A stretch of DNA of 64,000 bases from Bacteroidales bacterium (GCA_023229525.1 JALNZC010000020.1:7658-71657), one strand, 5' to 3'; positions 53,185 through 62,606 are shown, counted from the stretch's first letter. The notes: a model not told the origin generated them from the sequence alone. Numbers and translations are program-made.

Positions 53185-54252
53185 ATGTTGTTTTTGGGAA
53201 AAGAAGAAAGCAAGGTCTGGAGTGATTATGCCGATCGGTGGCTGAAGGCTCCCGCCGATCCTTCACCGGTTGCGGATTTGATCAGGCCAGGACTTATTCC
53301 GGCATTCCATTATTTTATGGGGACCCTTTGCCTTGCGAAAGGGCAAAATCAGTATGGACGAAAATGGATTACCGCCGGTCTTGCGGGTGAACAGGGAGGC
53401 CTGTTTTCAAATGCATTTTTGTTAAGTTACCTTGGCAGGAACAACGGGCAACTGGTCATTCCGGAAACGATCTTTGCAGATCCTGCCCCTTATGTTCATT
53501 TTGCAGGGACACCGGTTCTTGTAGATTCCCGGAAGAAATTCAGGATGCATTGTGCCCACACGTTGCCGGTGTTTTCAAAACCACTGAGAATTATGGACAT
53601 CGGATGCGGGCATGGAATGGTTCTGGTCGATCTGCTCCTTGATCTTCGTCGGGAAGCCCTTATCGCTGATGTTGAAGAGATCCTGCTGATCGATCCTTCC
53701 GAAGCCATGCTGAACCTGGCGGAAGAAAATGTTTCCAGGATTTTTCCCGGGTGCACGATCAACCTTTCACATGCCAGGATTGAGGACCTGTCGGACAAGA
53801 TCGTTGGTAATTATGACATCGCTCTTGCGTCGCTTGCCTATCATCATATGCCCTATGAAACCAAATTATACCATCTGCAAAAGTTGAAAAATCATATCGG
53901 ATGCTTTATTTTGTTTGAACTCGAGGCCAATAATGATACCCCGGAGTTACTTACCCCTGAAATGGCCCTTTCGGTTTATCAATCTTATGGTAGTCTGATG
54001 GATTTTGTGTTTGAACACGATGCTCCGGTTGAATTGGCCATTTCAAGTATAGACCGGTTCCTGATGTCGGAAGCCATCTATTTTTTCACCGAACCACGCG
54101 GAAAACGAACTGATTATCACATGCTCCGCTCACAATGGCATCAAGTATTCCTGGATGGTCTGGGAAAGGATTTCAGCTGTCTTTGCGATTCAACCTGTTT
54201 CGGGGATGAAAATATTGGACTCTTTACCATGATCTATAGTAAGGTTGCATAG
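53185..54252 (+). CDS. Class I SAM-dependent methyltransferase
   Basis: This 355-residue protein has an N-terminal helical region (about 1-120) and a Rossmann domain with the SAM-binding MDIGCGHGMVLVDLL near residue 138, LIDPSEAML, and IALASLAYHHMPYE. It diverges from the ketosynthase operon with a spacer of about 170 bp that holds both starts. Whether it belongs to the lipid cluster is inferred only from position; two other methyltransferase domains already occur there. The substrate is unknown. Confidence 0.8.
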   Translation: MLFLGKEESKVWSDYADRWLKAPADPSPVADLIRPGLIPAFHYFMGTLCLAKGQNQYGRKWITAGLAGEQGGLFSNAFLLSYLGRNNGQLVIPETIFADPAPYVHFAGTPVLVDSRKKFRMHCAHTLPVFSKPLRIMDIGCGHGMVLVDLLLDLRREALIADVEEILLIDPSEAMLNLAEENVSRIFPGCTINLSHARIEDLSDKIVGNYDIALASLAYHHMPYETKLYHLQKLKNHIGCFILFELEANNDTPELLTPEMALSVYQSYGSLMDFVFEHDAPVELAISSIDRFLMSEAIYFFTEPRGKRTDYHMLRSQWHQVFLDGLGKDFSCLCDSTCFGDENIGLFTMIYSKVA

Positions 54253-54256
54253 TCGT

Positions 54257-54314
54257 AATCACCTCAACTCCTGTACCCCTTCACCTCAAGGAAAAAGAGT
54301 GTAGTGGTTGAGGT
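54257..54314. repeat. Dispersed CCTCA...C-rich/G-rich hairpin element (copy 1)
   Basis: A C-rich arm (ACCTCAACTCC...CACCTC) faces a G-rich arm (GTGTAGTGGTTGAGGT) around a short A-rich loop. It resembles copies at 55695-55745 and 62551-62606. All three lie at gene ends or between operons. The copy is diverged, so this is a family resemblance, not identity. Confidence 0.55.
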
Positions 54315-54405
54315 ACTCAAGATAAATTCACAGTAACTTGAGACGGAATCCGGGTCTTTGGTTTTTCCCGAGGTTCATACCAAATTGATTATCAATAGCT
54401 GGATT

Positions 54406-55674
54406 TCAGTGGTCATTCAAAGGCAAACCTCTTTTCTGAAATTCTTTCCAATTGAGGTATTCATCCCCTTTTCTTTGTTCTATCATGGTTATGCATCCAT
54501 CGACCGGACAAACAATTTTACACAAGTTACAACCGACGCATTCTATTTCTTTTATGTTATAGGTATTGTACGGATAGCCATCTTCTTTTGAAATTGACTG
54601 ATGTGAAGTGTCTTCACATGCAATATAACATAATCCGCAGTGAATGCATTTTTCCTGGTTGATTTGGGCAACAATATGATAATTTATGTCAAGTTCTTCC
54701 CATCTGGTTAATTTCGGAACCGACAAACCGATAAAATCATTGATGGTTTGGTACCCTTTTTCATCCATCCAATTGTTCATACCATCACACAAGTCCCTGA
54801 TAATTCTGAATCCGTTAAGCATTACGGCAGTACAAACCTGAAGATTACCGGCTCCAAGAAGAATAAACTCTACAGCATCTTTCCATGTAGCGATCCCTCC
54901 GATGCCGGAGATTGGTGTGCGGCAGGTTGCTTCATCCTGGGCAAGGGTTGTAATAAATTTTAACGCGATTGGTTTGACTGCAGGCCCGCAATAACCTCCA
55001 AAAGAAGATTTTCCTCCCACATTCGGATTGGGAATAAGCGTATCAAGATCAATTCCTGTAACGGATTGTATCGTATTGATGAGCGAAAGACCATTGGAAC
55101 CTGCTTCTATACAAGCCTTTCCGACCGGTACAACAGAATGTACATTGGGTGTGAGCTTCGTAATTACCGGTATCTCCGCAACTTCCATAACCCATTCAAC
55201 GATCATTTTTGCGATTTCGGGATCCTGTCCGACTGTGGCGCCCATTCCTCTTTCGACCATACCATGAGGGCATCCAAAGTTTAATTCCAGCCCGTGAGCC
55301 CCGGTATCCTGAGCTTTTTTCACCAATTCGTGCCAGCTTTTCCTGTCATTATCGGCCATCAGGGAAATGACCATGGCACGATCAGGAAAAAGTTTCATGA
55401 CTTCCCTTATTTCCTGTAAATTAAGTTCCAAAGGTCTGTCGGAAATAAGTTCTATATTGTTAAAGCCTGCGATTTTTTTTCCGTTAAAATTCAGTGATGA
55501 ATATCTGGATGAAACGTTTTTTATCTGTGTTCCAAGTGTTTTCCAGACGACACCACCCCAACCAGCTTCAAATGCACGCAGTACATTTATTTTTTTGTCT
55601 GTCGGAGGGCCGGATGCTAACCAAAAGGGATTGGGTGATTTAATGCCCAAAAAGCTGGATTGCAGGTTTGCCAT
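54406..55674 (-). CDS. preA: NAD-dependent dihydropyrimidine dehydrogenase subunit PreA
   Basis: This 422-residue protein has an FMN TIM-barrel (about 1-310) like dihydroorotate dehydrogenase: FWLASGPP, LELNFGCPHGMVERGMG, KLTPNV, GIGGI. Two 4Fe-4S clusters follow (CIHCGLCYIAC and CVGCNLCKIVCP). With PreT it reduces uracil or thymine to the dihydro form with NADH. The residue aligning with catalytic Cys671 of mammalian DPD appears to be Val148 (GATVGQDPE), while an extra Cys sits in FGGYCGPA. It is the last gene of the pyrimidine operon, 72 bp from preT with a hairpin repeat between. Confidence 0.9.
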   Translation of the reverse strand: MANLQSSFLGIKSPNPFWLASGPPTDKKINVLRAFEAGWGGVVWKTLGTQIKNVSSRYSSLNFNGKKIAGFNNIELISDRPLELNLQEIREVMKLFPDRAMVISLMADNDRKSWHELVKKAQDTGAHGLELNFGCPHGMVERGMGATVGQDPEIAKMIVEWVMEVAEIPVITKLTPNVHSVVPVGKACIEAGSNGLSLINTIQSVTGIDLDTLIPNPNVGGKSSFGGYCGPAVKPIALKFITTLAQDEATCRTPISGIGGIATWKDAVEFILLGAGNLQVCTAVMLNGFRIIRDLCDGMNNWMDEKGYQTINDFIGLSVPKLTRWEELDINYHIVAQINQEKCIHCGLCYIACEDTSHQSISKEDGYPYNTYNIKEIECVGCNLCKIVCPVDGCITMIEQRKGDEYLNWKEFQKRGLPLNDH

Positions 55675-55694
55675 GATGATAAAGATATTGATTA

Positions 55695-55745
55695 TTTAAT
55701 TACCTCACCCCCCGTCCCCTCTCCTAAGGAGAAGGGGGGAGTTAG
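55695..55745. repeat. Dispersed CCTCA...C-rich/G-rich hairpin element (copy 2)
   Basis: TTTAATTACCTCA is followed by a C-rich arm (CCCCCCGTCCCCTCTCC) and a complementary G-rich arm (GGAGAAGGGGGGAG), a strong hairpin. The first 12 bases match copy 3 exactly. The element fills the spacer between preT and preA. Confidence 0.75.
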
Positions 55746-55746
55746 A

Positions 55747-57087
55747 TCAAATTCCTAAGTACGATAAAATCGCTTTTGCGCCATTTTTCCCATCCTGAAC
55801 GGCATTTACAACTTCTTTACCGCCATTCACCGCATCACCACCGGCAAATACACCGGGGATATTTGTTTCAAACGCTTCATTGATCAATATTTTTCCATTG
55901 CGATTCCGAATCGATGAATTATTGATCAATTCTTCAAACGGCATTTGACCGGTAGCATTTATGATCATGTCCACCTCAAGGGTGAATGTTTCACCTGTAA
56001 TAACGGGCGCTCGTCTTCCGGATGAATCGGGTCCTCCCAATTTCATTTTATTGCAAACCAGCTTTTTTACTTTACCATTTTCTCCTTTTATTTCTTTTGG
56101 GCTGGCCAACCAGATGAAAGAACAACCGTCGTACCTGGCAAGGTCAAACTGAGCATCGGTACAGGGTTTCTCATTTTCCGACCTTCTGTAAATCATGGTA
56201 ACATCAGCCGCTCCCAGTCTTTTTGACTGTGTAGCCGCATCAATCGCAGTCATGCCCATACCTATTACTGCGACCTTATCCCCGACAGCAATTTTCGAGT
56301 AATCCGATGTACGGATATTATAAATAAATGATATTGCATCCACTACACCTTCCAGGTCTTCCCCTGGAATTCCCAGTGAACGGGCAATCCCGACTCCAAT
56401 ACCAAGGAATACTGCATCATATTTTTGCCTGAGTTCAGTCAGGGTAATTTCTCTTCCGAGTTCCTTTTTAACCTGAACATCTATCCCGCCGACAGAGGTA
56501 ATATAATCAACTTCCTCCTTGCAAAACTCAGGAGTAACCTTGTAAGCCGCTATTCCATATGTCATCAGACCACCGGCTTTTTCTTCTTTTTCAAAAAGGG
56601 TAACCTCGATACCCTGGAGCGACAATGCATGGGCGCATGCCAATCCGGCAGGACCGGCGCCTACTACCGCTACTTTTTTTCCTGTTGAAGCCTTGCGTTC
56701 AAAAAGTCTCCACTTATTATTCATCGCCTTTTCGGTAGAATACCGCTGCAGTTTGGCAATATGAATCGGTTCTTCCTTAAGGAGATTATAAACACAAACC
56801 CCTTCACACAATTTTTCGACCGGGCATACTTTCGAACATCCTGCACCCATTATGTTTGATGAAAAAATTGTGCGTGCCGACCCTTTAATATTACCCGAAG
56901 AAATCTGTTTGATGAATAGGGGAATATCAATTTTAGTCGGACATAACTTTGTACAGGGAGCGTCAAAACAGTTTATACACCTGTTTGCTTCAATTGCTGC
57001 ACCCTCATCATGCTCAAAAGGAGGATGAATGTCGGAAAATAATGCCTCAAGATCTTCTTTTGGTAAACGATTGTTTACAATTGCCAT
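55747..57087 (-). CDS. preT: NAD-dependent dihydropyrimidine dehydrogenase subunit PreT
   Basis: This 446-residue protein has an N-terminal 4Fe-4S region (RCINCFDAPCTKLCPT and SKVCPVEKLCEGVC). Two dinucleotide-binding folds follow, VVGAGPAGLACAHAL for FAD near residue 140 and VIGMGMTAIDAA for NAD(P)H. The closing FAD contact is GVFAGGDAVNGG. It belongs to the glutamate-synthase small-subunit family. Paired with preA it forms the NADH-dependent dihydropyrimidine dehydrogenase that opens reductive pyrimidine degradation. It lies between preA and the amidohydrolase of the same pathway. Confidence 0.9.
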   Translation of the reverse strand: MAIVNNRLPKEDLEALFSDIHPPFEHDEGAAIEANRCINCFDAPCTKLCPTKIDIPLFIKQISSGNIKGSARTIFSSNIMGAGCSKVCPVEKLCEGVCVYNLLKEEPIHIAKLQRYSTEKAMNNKWRLFERKASTGKKVAVVGAGPAGLACAHALSLQGIEVTLFEKEEKAGGLMTYGIAAYKVTPEFCKEEVDYITSVGGIDVQVKKELGREITLTELRQKYDAVFLGIGVGIARSLGIPGEDLEGVVDAISFIYNIRTSDYSKIAVGDKVAVIGMGMTAIDAATQSKRLGAADVTMIYRRSENEKPCTDAQFDLARYDGCSFIWLASPKEIKGENGKVKKLVCNKMKLGGPDSSGRRAPVITGETFTLEVDMIINATGQMPFEELINNSSIRNRNGKILINEAFETNIPGVFAGGDAVNGGKEVVNAVQDGKNGAKAILSYLGI

Positions 57088-57105
57088 TTCTGAATGTATT
57101 GCAGG

Positions 57106-57972
57106 TTACAATTCCGTTAGTTTCCCATAAGTTTCAGGCCTTCTGTCACGGAAAAACTGCCATGTGGATCTTACTTCATCGATCATATCGAGATCAAATT
57201 CGGCGATGAGTAATTCGTCATTGTCTTCAGAGGCACAGGCAAATATTTGTCCGCGCGGATCAACAAAGTACGAGCTTCCGTAAAACTTACCCAGGTTCCA
57301 GGGTTTTTCTGTTCCGACCCTGTTTATACAACCCATGAAATAACCGTTTGCCGCTGCATGCGCGGGTTGCTCCAGCTTCCATAAATATTGTGACAAACCG
57401 GCAACTGTAGCCGAAGGATTGTAGACTATTTCCGCGCCATTTAAACCGAAACACCGTGCGCCCTCAGGGAAATGACGGTCGTAACAAGTGTAGACTGCTA
57501 TTTTGGCATATTTTGTCTGGAAAACAGGATACCCGAGGTTTCCGGGTTTAAAGAAAAACTTCTCCCAAAAACCCGATACATGAGGTATATGGTTTTTTCT
57601 GTATTTCCCGAGGTATGTTCCATCAGCATCAATAACTGCGGCAGTATTATATAACACACCAGGTTGTTCCTTTTCATAAATAGGAACAATGATCACCATA
57701 TCATGTTTTTTTGCATAACCGGCCATTAATTCAGTGGTAGGTCCGGGGACCGGTTCAGCTGAAGCATACCACTTTTTATCCTGTCCCGGGCAAAAATATG
57801 GAGTGTTGAAGATTTCCTGGAAACAAAGAATTTGTACGCCTTTTGCTCCTGCTTCCTCAATATATGGAATATGTTTCTGCACCATGGCATCACAAATTTC
57901 CCGGATGGTTCCTTCTCCTTCCGTCAGTGCGAGGCTCATTTGAATGAGGCCCGATTTAATTATTCGCGGCAT
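57106..57972 (-). CDS. N-carbamoyl-beta-alanine amidohydrolase (beta-ureidopropionase), nitrilase fold
   Basis: This 288-residue nitrilase-superfamily enzyme has the full catalytic triad: Glu53 in CFQEIFNTPYF, Lys126 in GKYRKNHIPH, and Cys163 in VYTCYDRHFPEGAR. It converts N-carbamoyl-beta-alanine to beta-alanine, CO2 and ammonia. Sequence flanks (GCINRVG, GSSYFVDPRG) match the beta-ureidopropionase branch. It is flanked by preT and the dihydropyrimidinase, and its function is supported by that context. Confidence 0.92.
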   Translation of the reverse strand: MPRIIKSGLIQMSLALTEGEGTIREICDAMVQKHIPYIEEAGAKGVQILCFQEIFNTPYFCPGQDKKWYASAEPVPGPTTELMAGYAKKHDMVIIVPIYEKEQPGVLYNTAAVIDADGTYLGKYRKNHIPHVSGFWEKFFFKPGNLGYPVFQTKYAKIAVYTCYDRHFPEGARCFGLNGAEIVYNPSATVAGLSQYLWKLEQPAHAAANGYFMGCINRVGTEKPWNLGKFYGSSYFVDPRGQIFACASEDNDELLIAEFDLDMIDEVRSTWQFFRDRRPETYGKLTEL

Positions 57973-57997
57973 ATTTTATAATTTAGTGATTAACGAT

Positions 57998-59371
57998 TTA
58001 TAAACCTGTCTTTCGTTTAATAAATTTCCCATATCCTTTTTCTATATGAACCTCATTGTTGTCAACGGCAATCTTACCTCTTAAAATCACAGTCTTGCAT
58101 TTACCGGTGACTTTCCATCCTTCATATCCTGAGTAATCGCAATTCATGTGATGTGTTTTTGCTGAAAGGATATGTTTTTCCCCTGGATCAAAAATTACGA
58201 TATCAGCATCGGAACCAATGGCAATTGTACCTTTAGCCGGATAGGCTCCAAAAATTTTTGCCGCATTGGTTGAGGTTACTTCAACAAATTTATTCAAACT
58301 TATTTTGTCTTTAAGTACGCCTTCAGAAAACAATAATTCCATCCGGTTTTCAATGCCTGGAGCTCCGTTCGGAATTTTCGAAAAATCATTTTCTCCTGCT
58401 TTCTTTTGTTCCCAGGTAAATGGACAATGATCGGTGGCAACAACTTGTATTAATCCCTGATCAATTCCGGCCCAGAGTGCAGTCTGATCTTTCTTCTCCC
58501 TCAATGGCGGACTCATGACCCATTTCGCTGATTCAAAACCTTTATCATACAAAGAAGCGTCGAGAAGCAAATACTGAATACAGGTTTCTGCGAAAATCTT
58601 TTGGTTTCTTTTTGTGGCCTCCCTGATCTGGTTCAGCGCTCCTTCACAGGACATATGAACTACATAAGGAATTACTTCAGAATATTGAGCCATGTCGGCA
58701 AATCTTCCGGTAGCTTCCGCCTCTGTAATCTCAGGTTGGGACAGATAGTGATAGAGAGGGGCATAGTTCCCTTCCGATTTATTTTTTGCAACCAGATAAT
58801 CAATCATATCGCCATTGGTTGCATGCACCGTAACCATCCCGCCATATCTCTTAACTTCATTCATCAGACCCACCATTTGCCGGTCATCGATCATTAAAGA
58901 GCCCCTGTATGCCATGAATGTTTTAAAAGAAGTGATCCCTTCTTTTCCAATGATCTCTTTTATTTCGGCTTTGGTGTCCTCATTGAAATCGGTAACCGAC
59001 ATATGGAAAGAATAATCCCCGAAAGCATTTCCCTCTGCACGGCCTTTCCATTCGTTAAGCGCTGAAAACAAAGATTTACCTTTTGTCTGAATGACAAAAT
59101 CAATTACCATGGTCGTACCTCCGAAAAGGGCAGCCCTGGTTCCTGTCTCATAGTTATCGCTGGAGAAGGTACCCATAAAAGGCATATCCAGATGAACGTG
59201 CGGATCAATGCCACCGGGCATCACCAGTTTATTTTTTGCATCAATAACCTGGTCGGCAGTCACCTGAAGGTTCTTCCCAATGGTGGTTATCGTTTCATTT
59301 TCAATAAAAATATCGGCAATATAATCATCGGCAGCGGTGATAATTCTTCCGTTTTTTATAAGAATCGACAT
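57998..59371 (-). CDS. hydA: Dihydropyrimidinase
   Basis: This 457-residue cyclic amidohydrolase has the metal ligands His58 and His60 in GGIDPHVHLDMPF, the carboxylated Lys150 in GITSFKTFMAYRG, His in TVHATNGD and VHMSCEG, and Asp in VATDHCPF. It opens dihydrouracil to N-carbamoyl-beta-alanine. The EQKKAGENDF region and length match bacterial dihydropyrimidinases rather than allantoinases. Order and strand place it in the same operon as preTA and the ureidopropionase. Confidence 0.93.
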   Translation of the reverse strand: MSILIKNGRIITAADDYIADIFIENETITTIGKNLQVTADQVIDAKNKLVMPGGIDPHVHLDMPFMGTFSSDNYETGTRAALFGGTTMVIDFVIQTKGKSLFSALNEWKGRAEGNAFGDYSFHMSVTDFNEDTKAEIKEIIGKEGITSFKTFMAYRGSLMIDDRQMVGLMNEVKRYGGMVTVHATNGDMIDYLVAKNKSEGNYAPLYHYLSQPEITEAEATGRFADMAQYSEVIPYVVHMSCEGALNQIREATKRNQKIFAETCIQYLLLDASLYDKGFESAKWVMSPPLREKKDQTALWAGIDQGLIQVVATDHCPFTWEQKKAGENDFSKIPNGAPGIENRMELLFSEGVLKDKISLNKFVEVTSTNAAKIFGAYPAKGTIAIGSDADIVIFDPGEKHILSAKTHHMNCDYSGYEGWKVTGKCKTVILRGKIAVDNNEVHIEKGYGKFIKRKTGL

Positions 59372-59463
59372 AATTGATAAAATTTAATTGAGGGATAAAA
59401 TTAAATTGATAATTAATTTAGAGTCTGTTTAAAAATTTAAGATAACATGATCCTTGGAGTGGC

Positions 59464-59519
59464 TGAGCGATTGAGTGATTGAGTGATTGAGTGATTGAAT
59501 GATTGAGTGATTGAATGCA
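59464..59519. repeat. Seven tandem 8-bp repeats in a spacer
   Basis: Seven units of TGAGTGAT with single-base variants lie in the 246-bp spacer between the dihydropyrimidinase and aminotransferase genes. The unit resembles, but does not equal, the octamer at 27040-27111. Confidence 0.95.
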
Positions 59520-59617
59520 GATTCATAAAGTTACCAGGATTTGCAATCGTTTTTATCCGGTTGTTCATGATTCGGTTGATGGCTAATTGAATTGCTAAAT
59601 GAATTTTAAACAGTCAA

Positions 59618-60976
59618 TTAATTACAGTACTCATCGGCAATAGAAATGGCCTGTGAAATTATTTCCAGTCCCTCATCAATTTGTTCTTTTGTGATGCATA
59701 GGGGAGGTGCCGTGAATATCCAGTTCCAGCGGACAAATGTAAACATGCCTGATTCGCGGATTTTAGCTGCAACCTTGTTCATAATTTCCATTTCACCCGG
59801 TTTTGCATTCCAGGGGGCCATTGGTTCTTTGGAAATCCGGTTCTTCACCAGTTCGATACATCCGAGTAATCCGGTATTTCTGAAGTCGCCAATGGAAATA
59901 TGTTTGTTTTTCATTTTTTCCATTTCCGATTCCAGGTACAAACCCATTTTGGCAGCATTCTCAACAAGAAGTTCTTTTTCATAAATATCAATCACCGCCA
60001 GCGAAGCAGCACATGCCACAGGATGCGCTGAATAGGTCAAACCCAGGGGTAAAGGTTTATCATCAAAATGTCTGGCGATCTTTTCAGATACAATGACACC
60101 GCCCATCGGAATGTATCCTGATGTCAGACCTTTCGCCATGCACATGATATCAGGTTCTATTCCATGATGTTCGATTGCAAACATCTTACCTGTTCTTCCA
60201 AACCCGCTCATGACTTCATCCACAATGATTAAAATGCCATATTTATCGGCGATTGCTTTAATTTTTTTCCAATATCCCGGAGGATATTTGATGCATCCCG
60301 ATGAGCCGGATTCTCCTTCAAATAAAATAGCCGCTATGTTGTCGGGGTTTTCAAATTTGATGACCCGTTCAACATGTGCAGCGCAATTATCGGCACACTC
60401 CTCCCATGTTTTGCTGTTCCATGAGCAACGATAAAAATAAGGGTTTTCAACATGAATAAAATTAGGTGCTGCCTGACTGTCAACCGCATGTTTCCGGGGA
60501 TCTCCCCCCGCAGAAAAAGCAACATAGGTGGCGCCATGATAAGACTGATATTGTGTGATAATTTTATGACGTCCGGAATAAACCCTGGCAATTTTAACTG
60601 CATTTTCAATGGCTTCGGCTCCCCCGAGCGTAAAGAATGTTTTGGTCAGAGTACCAGGTGTGATTTCCGCTAATTTTTTACCCAGCTGGCCTCTGGCTTG
60701 TGTAATCATCCCCGGGTAAATGTAACTCACTTCATCCATCTGTTTTACCACGGCGTCCCTCACTCTGGTGTCTCCATGGCCGATGTTCACATTCATTAGT
60801 TGTGACGAAAAATCAATATATCTTTTACCATCCTGGTCATAAAGATAAACGCCCTTGGCATGATGAATGTTGATGGGATTCAGTCCGGTTTGTTTCGACC
60901 ATGAAAACAAAGTATAATCCATATTGTTTTTCAGGATGATTTCCTTTTCTTTTACAGATATTATTTCTTGTGACAT
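59618..60976 (-). CDS. Class III aminotransferase, probably beta-alanine:pyruvate-type
   Basis: This 452-residue PLP enzyme has the cofactor Lys282 in DIMCMAKGLTSGYIPMGG, the PLP-phosphate site GGAEAIENAVKIAR, and the metal-free DEVMSGFGRTG Asp motif. Its position between dihydropyrimidinase and the CoA-acylating semialdehyde dehydrogenase points to conversion of beta-alanine to malonate semialdehyde. A 4-aminobutyrate or other omega-amino substrate cannot be excluded. It is separated from the dihydropyrimidinase gene by 246 bp with a tandem repeat, so it may be transcribed with the dehydrogenase instead. Confidence 0.88.
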   Translation of the reverse strand: MSQEIISVKEKEIILKNNMDYTLFSWSKQTGLNPINIHHAKGVYLYDQDGKRYIDFSSQLMNVNIGHGDTRVRDAVVKQMDEVSYIYPGMITQARGQLGKKLAEITPGTLTKTFFTLGGAEAIENAVKIARVYSGRHKIITQYQSYHGATYVAFSAGGDPRKHAVDSQAAPNFIHVENPYFYRCSWNSKTWEECADNCAAHVERVIKFENPDNIAAILFEGESGSSGCIKYPPGYWKKIKAIADKYGILIIVDEVMSGFGRTGKMFAIEHHGIEPDIMCMAKGLTSGYIPMGGVIVSEKIARHFDDKPLPLGLTYSAHPVACAASLAVIDIYEKELLVENAAKMGLYLESEMEKMKNKHISIGDFRNTGLLGCIELVKNRISKEPMAPWNAKPGEMEIMNKVAAKIRESGMFTFVRWNWIFTAPPLCITKEQIDEGLEIISQAISIADEYCN

Positions 60977-61000
60977 GATGTATTTTTTTCAGTGATTTAA

Positions 61001-62458
61001 TTAACTCATCCAGTTCGTCTTGGCTTCGGGGTTCCATTTGGTGGTGGTTTTTTTCAATTTTGTCCAGAACCGGATAGAACTTTCCCCGGTTAAATCACCC
61101 ACTCCGAATTTCGAATCGTTCCAGCCCCCGAATGAGAATGGTTCCCTCGGTACCGGAACGCCTATATTCACACCGATCATTCCTGCATTTGCCCGATCAA
61201 TTACGTATCGGGCCATGCCTCCGCTTTGCGTAAATACGGCCGCGGCGTTGCCATAAGGATTGGCATTTTCAATACTCAGCGCTTCGTCAATGTCTTTCAC
61301 CCTTATAATGGAAAGAACAGGTCCGAAAACCTCATCTGTCGCGACACTCATGGTCGGGGTTACATGATCAATTACCGTTGGACCGACATAAAAACCTTTT
61401 TCTTTTCCCGGAACGATTGTATTCCGGCCATCGACAAGAATTGTTGCTCCTTGTTTTTCAGCTTCAGTAATATATTTTTCAATTCGCTCTTTTGCAGTTT
61501 TCGAGATGACCGAACCCAAATTTTGTCCGGGAATGATTTTCCTTGCTTCAACACAAATTTGTTCGATGATGAGGTTTATGTCACCGACGGCAACCATAAC
61601 AGAAGCCGCCATGCAACGTTGTCCGGCACAACCCGACATGGAAGCCGCTACATTGCTGGCTGTCATTGACGGATGTGCATCAGGTAATACGATCAAATGA
61701 TTTTTTGCTCCTCCCAACGCTAACACCCGCTTAAAACTGGCGGATGCTCTTGAATAGACAATTTTCGCCACTTTCGATGAGCCTACAAATGAAACCGCTT
61801 CTATTCCAGGATGATCGCAAATGGCTTCCACAATTTCGCGATCACCATTGATAATGTTAAACACCCCGTCGGGCAAACCGGCTTCTTTCAGTAATTCTGC
61901 TATTTTTAAAGCGCTTAAAGGAACGGATTCCGACGGTTTTAAAATCATGGTATTTCCCAGGGTGATCGCATTGGGGATGGTCCAATTGGGTACCATACTC
62001 GGGAAGTTAAATGGAACAATACTGGCTACAACGCCAACAGGATAATAATCTGCTCGGCACTCCACTCCTTTGCTTACTTCAAGAATTTCACCTTCAATCA
62101 ATTGCGGAAGAGAACATGCAAATTCCGTCAACTCGATGCTTTTTTCGATTTCAGCCCTTGCTTCATCCAGTGTCTTTCCGTTTTCTTCCTGAATAAGTTT
62201 CGCCAGATCCAACATGTGTTTTTCAAGCAAAGTCTTGTATCTGAAAAACACCTGAACCCGCTCTTTAATAGTCACTTTAGACCATTTTAAAAATGCATTT
62301 TGAGCGATGGTTACGACCTGGTTTAAATCATTTTTCGTAGACAGCGGAACCTTTGATAATAAGGTTCCATCCAATGGGGATATTATATCCAGAAATTTGT
62401 CAGTTGTGCTGGGATAAAATTTCCCACCAAAATAATTTTGAATTACAGGGTATTTCAT
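61001..62458 (-). CDS. mmsA: CoA-acylating (methyl)malonate-semialdehyde dehydrogenase
   Basis: This 485-residue aldehyde dehydrogenase has catalytic Cys282 in SGCAGQRCMAAS (the MMSDH variant of the ALDH motif) and NAD-binding KPSESVPLSALKI. The PFNFPSMVPNWTIPNAITLGN block is typical of the methylmalonate-semialdehyde dehydrogenase branch. It oxidises malonate semialdehyde to acetyl-CoA with CO2 release, the last step of beta-alanine degradation. It is the first gene of the minus-strand pyrimidine operon. A TAATTTTG element lies 45 bases upstream. Confidence 0.92.
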   Translation of the reverse strand: MKYPVIQNYFGGKFYPSTTDKFLDIISPLDGTLLSKVPLSTKNDLNQVVTIAQNAFLKWSKVTIKERVQVFFRYKTLLEKHMLDLAKLIQEENGKTLDEARAEIEKSIELTEFACSLPQLIEGEILEVSKGVECRADYYPVGVVASIVPFNFPSMVPNWTIPNAITLGNTMILKPSESVPLSALKIAELLKEAGLPDGVFNIINGDREIVEAICDHPGIEAVSFVGSSKVAKIVYSRASASFKRVLALGGAKNHLIVLPDAHPSMTASNVAASMSGCAGQRCMAASVMVAVGDINLIIEQICVEARKIIPGQNLGSVISKTAKERIEKYITEAEKQGATILVDGRNTIVPGKEKGFYVGPTVIDHVTPTMSVATDEVFGPVLSIIRVKDIDEALSIENANPYGNAAAVFTQSGGMARYVIDRANAGMIGVNIGVPVPREPFSFGGWNDSKFGVGDLTGESSIRFWTKLKKTTTKWNPEAKTNWMS

Positions 62459-62503
62459 GGGCTGTGGAGATATCTGGGTTTGAAATTAAATGTTGCATTG
62501 CGG

Positions 62504-62511
62504 CAAAATTA
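62504..62511 (-). promoter_or_regulatory. TAnnTTTG -7 element of the pyrimidine degradation operon
   Basis: TAATTTTG on the minus strand lies about 45 bases before the mmsA ATG. A -33 box at standard spacing is not seen. Confidence 0.4.
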
Positions 62512-62550
62512 TAAACAATTCGTTAATGCACGTTTATTGGGGTACAATTA

Positions 62551-62606
62551 TTTAATTACCTCATGCCCCCGGCCCCTTCTACTTGAAGAGAAAGGGTGCA
62601 GGGGTT
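62551..62606. repeat. Dispersed CCTCA...C-rich/G-rich hairpin element (copy 3)
   Basis: TTTAATTACCTCA, then CCCCCGGCCCCTTCT and a facing GAAAGGGTGCAGGGG arm, mirrors copy 2. It lies in the 315-bp gene-free stretch between mmsA and cysE. I see no gene or second promoter in the rest of that stretch. Confidence 0.7.
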
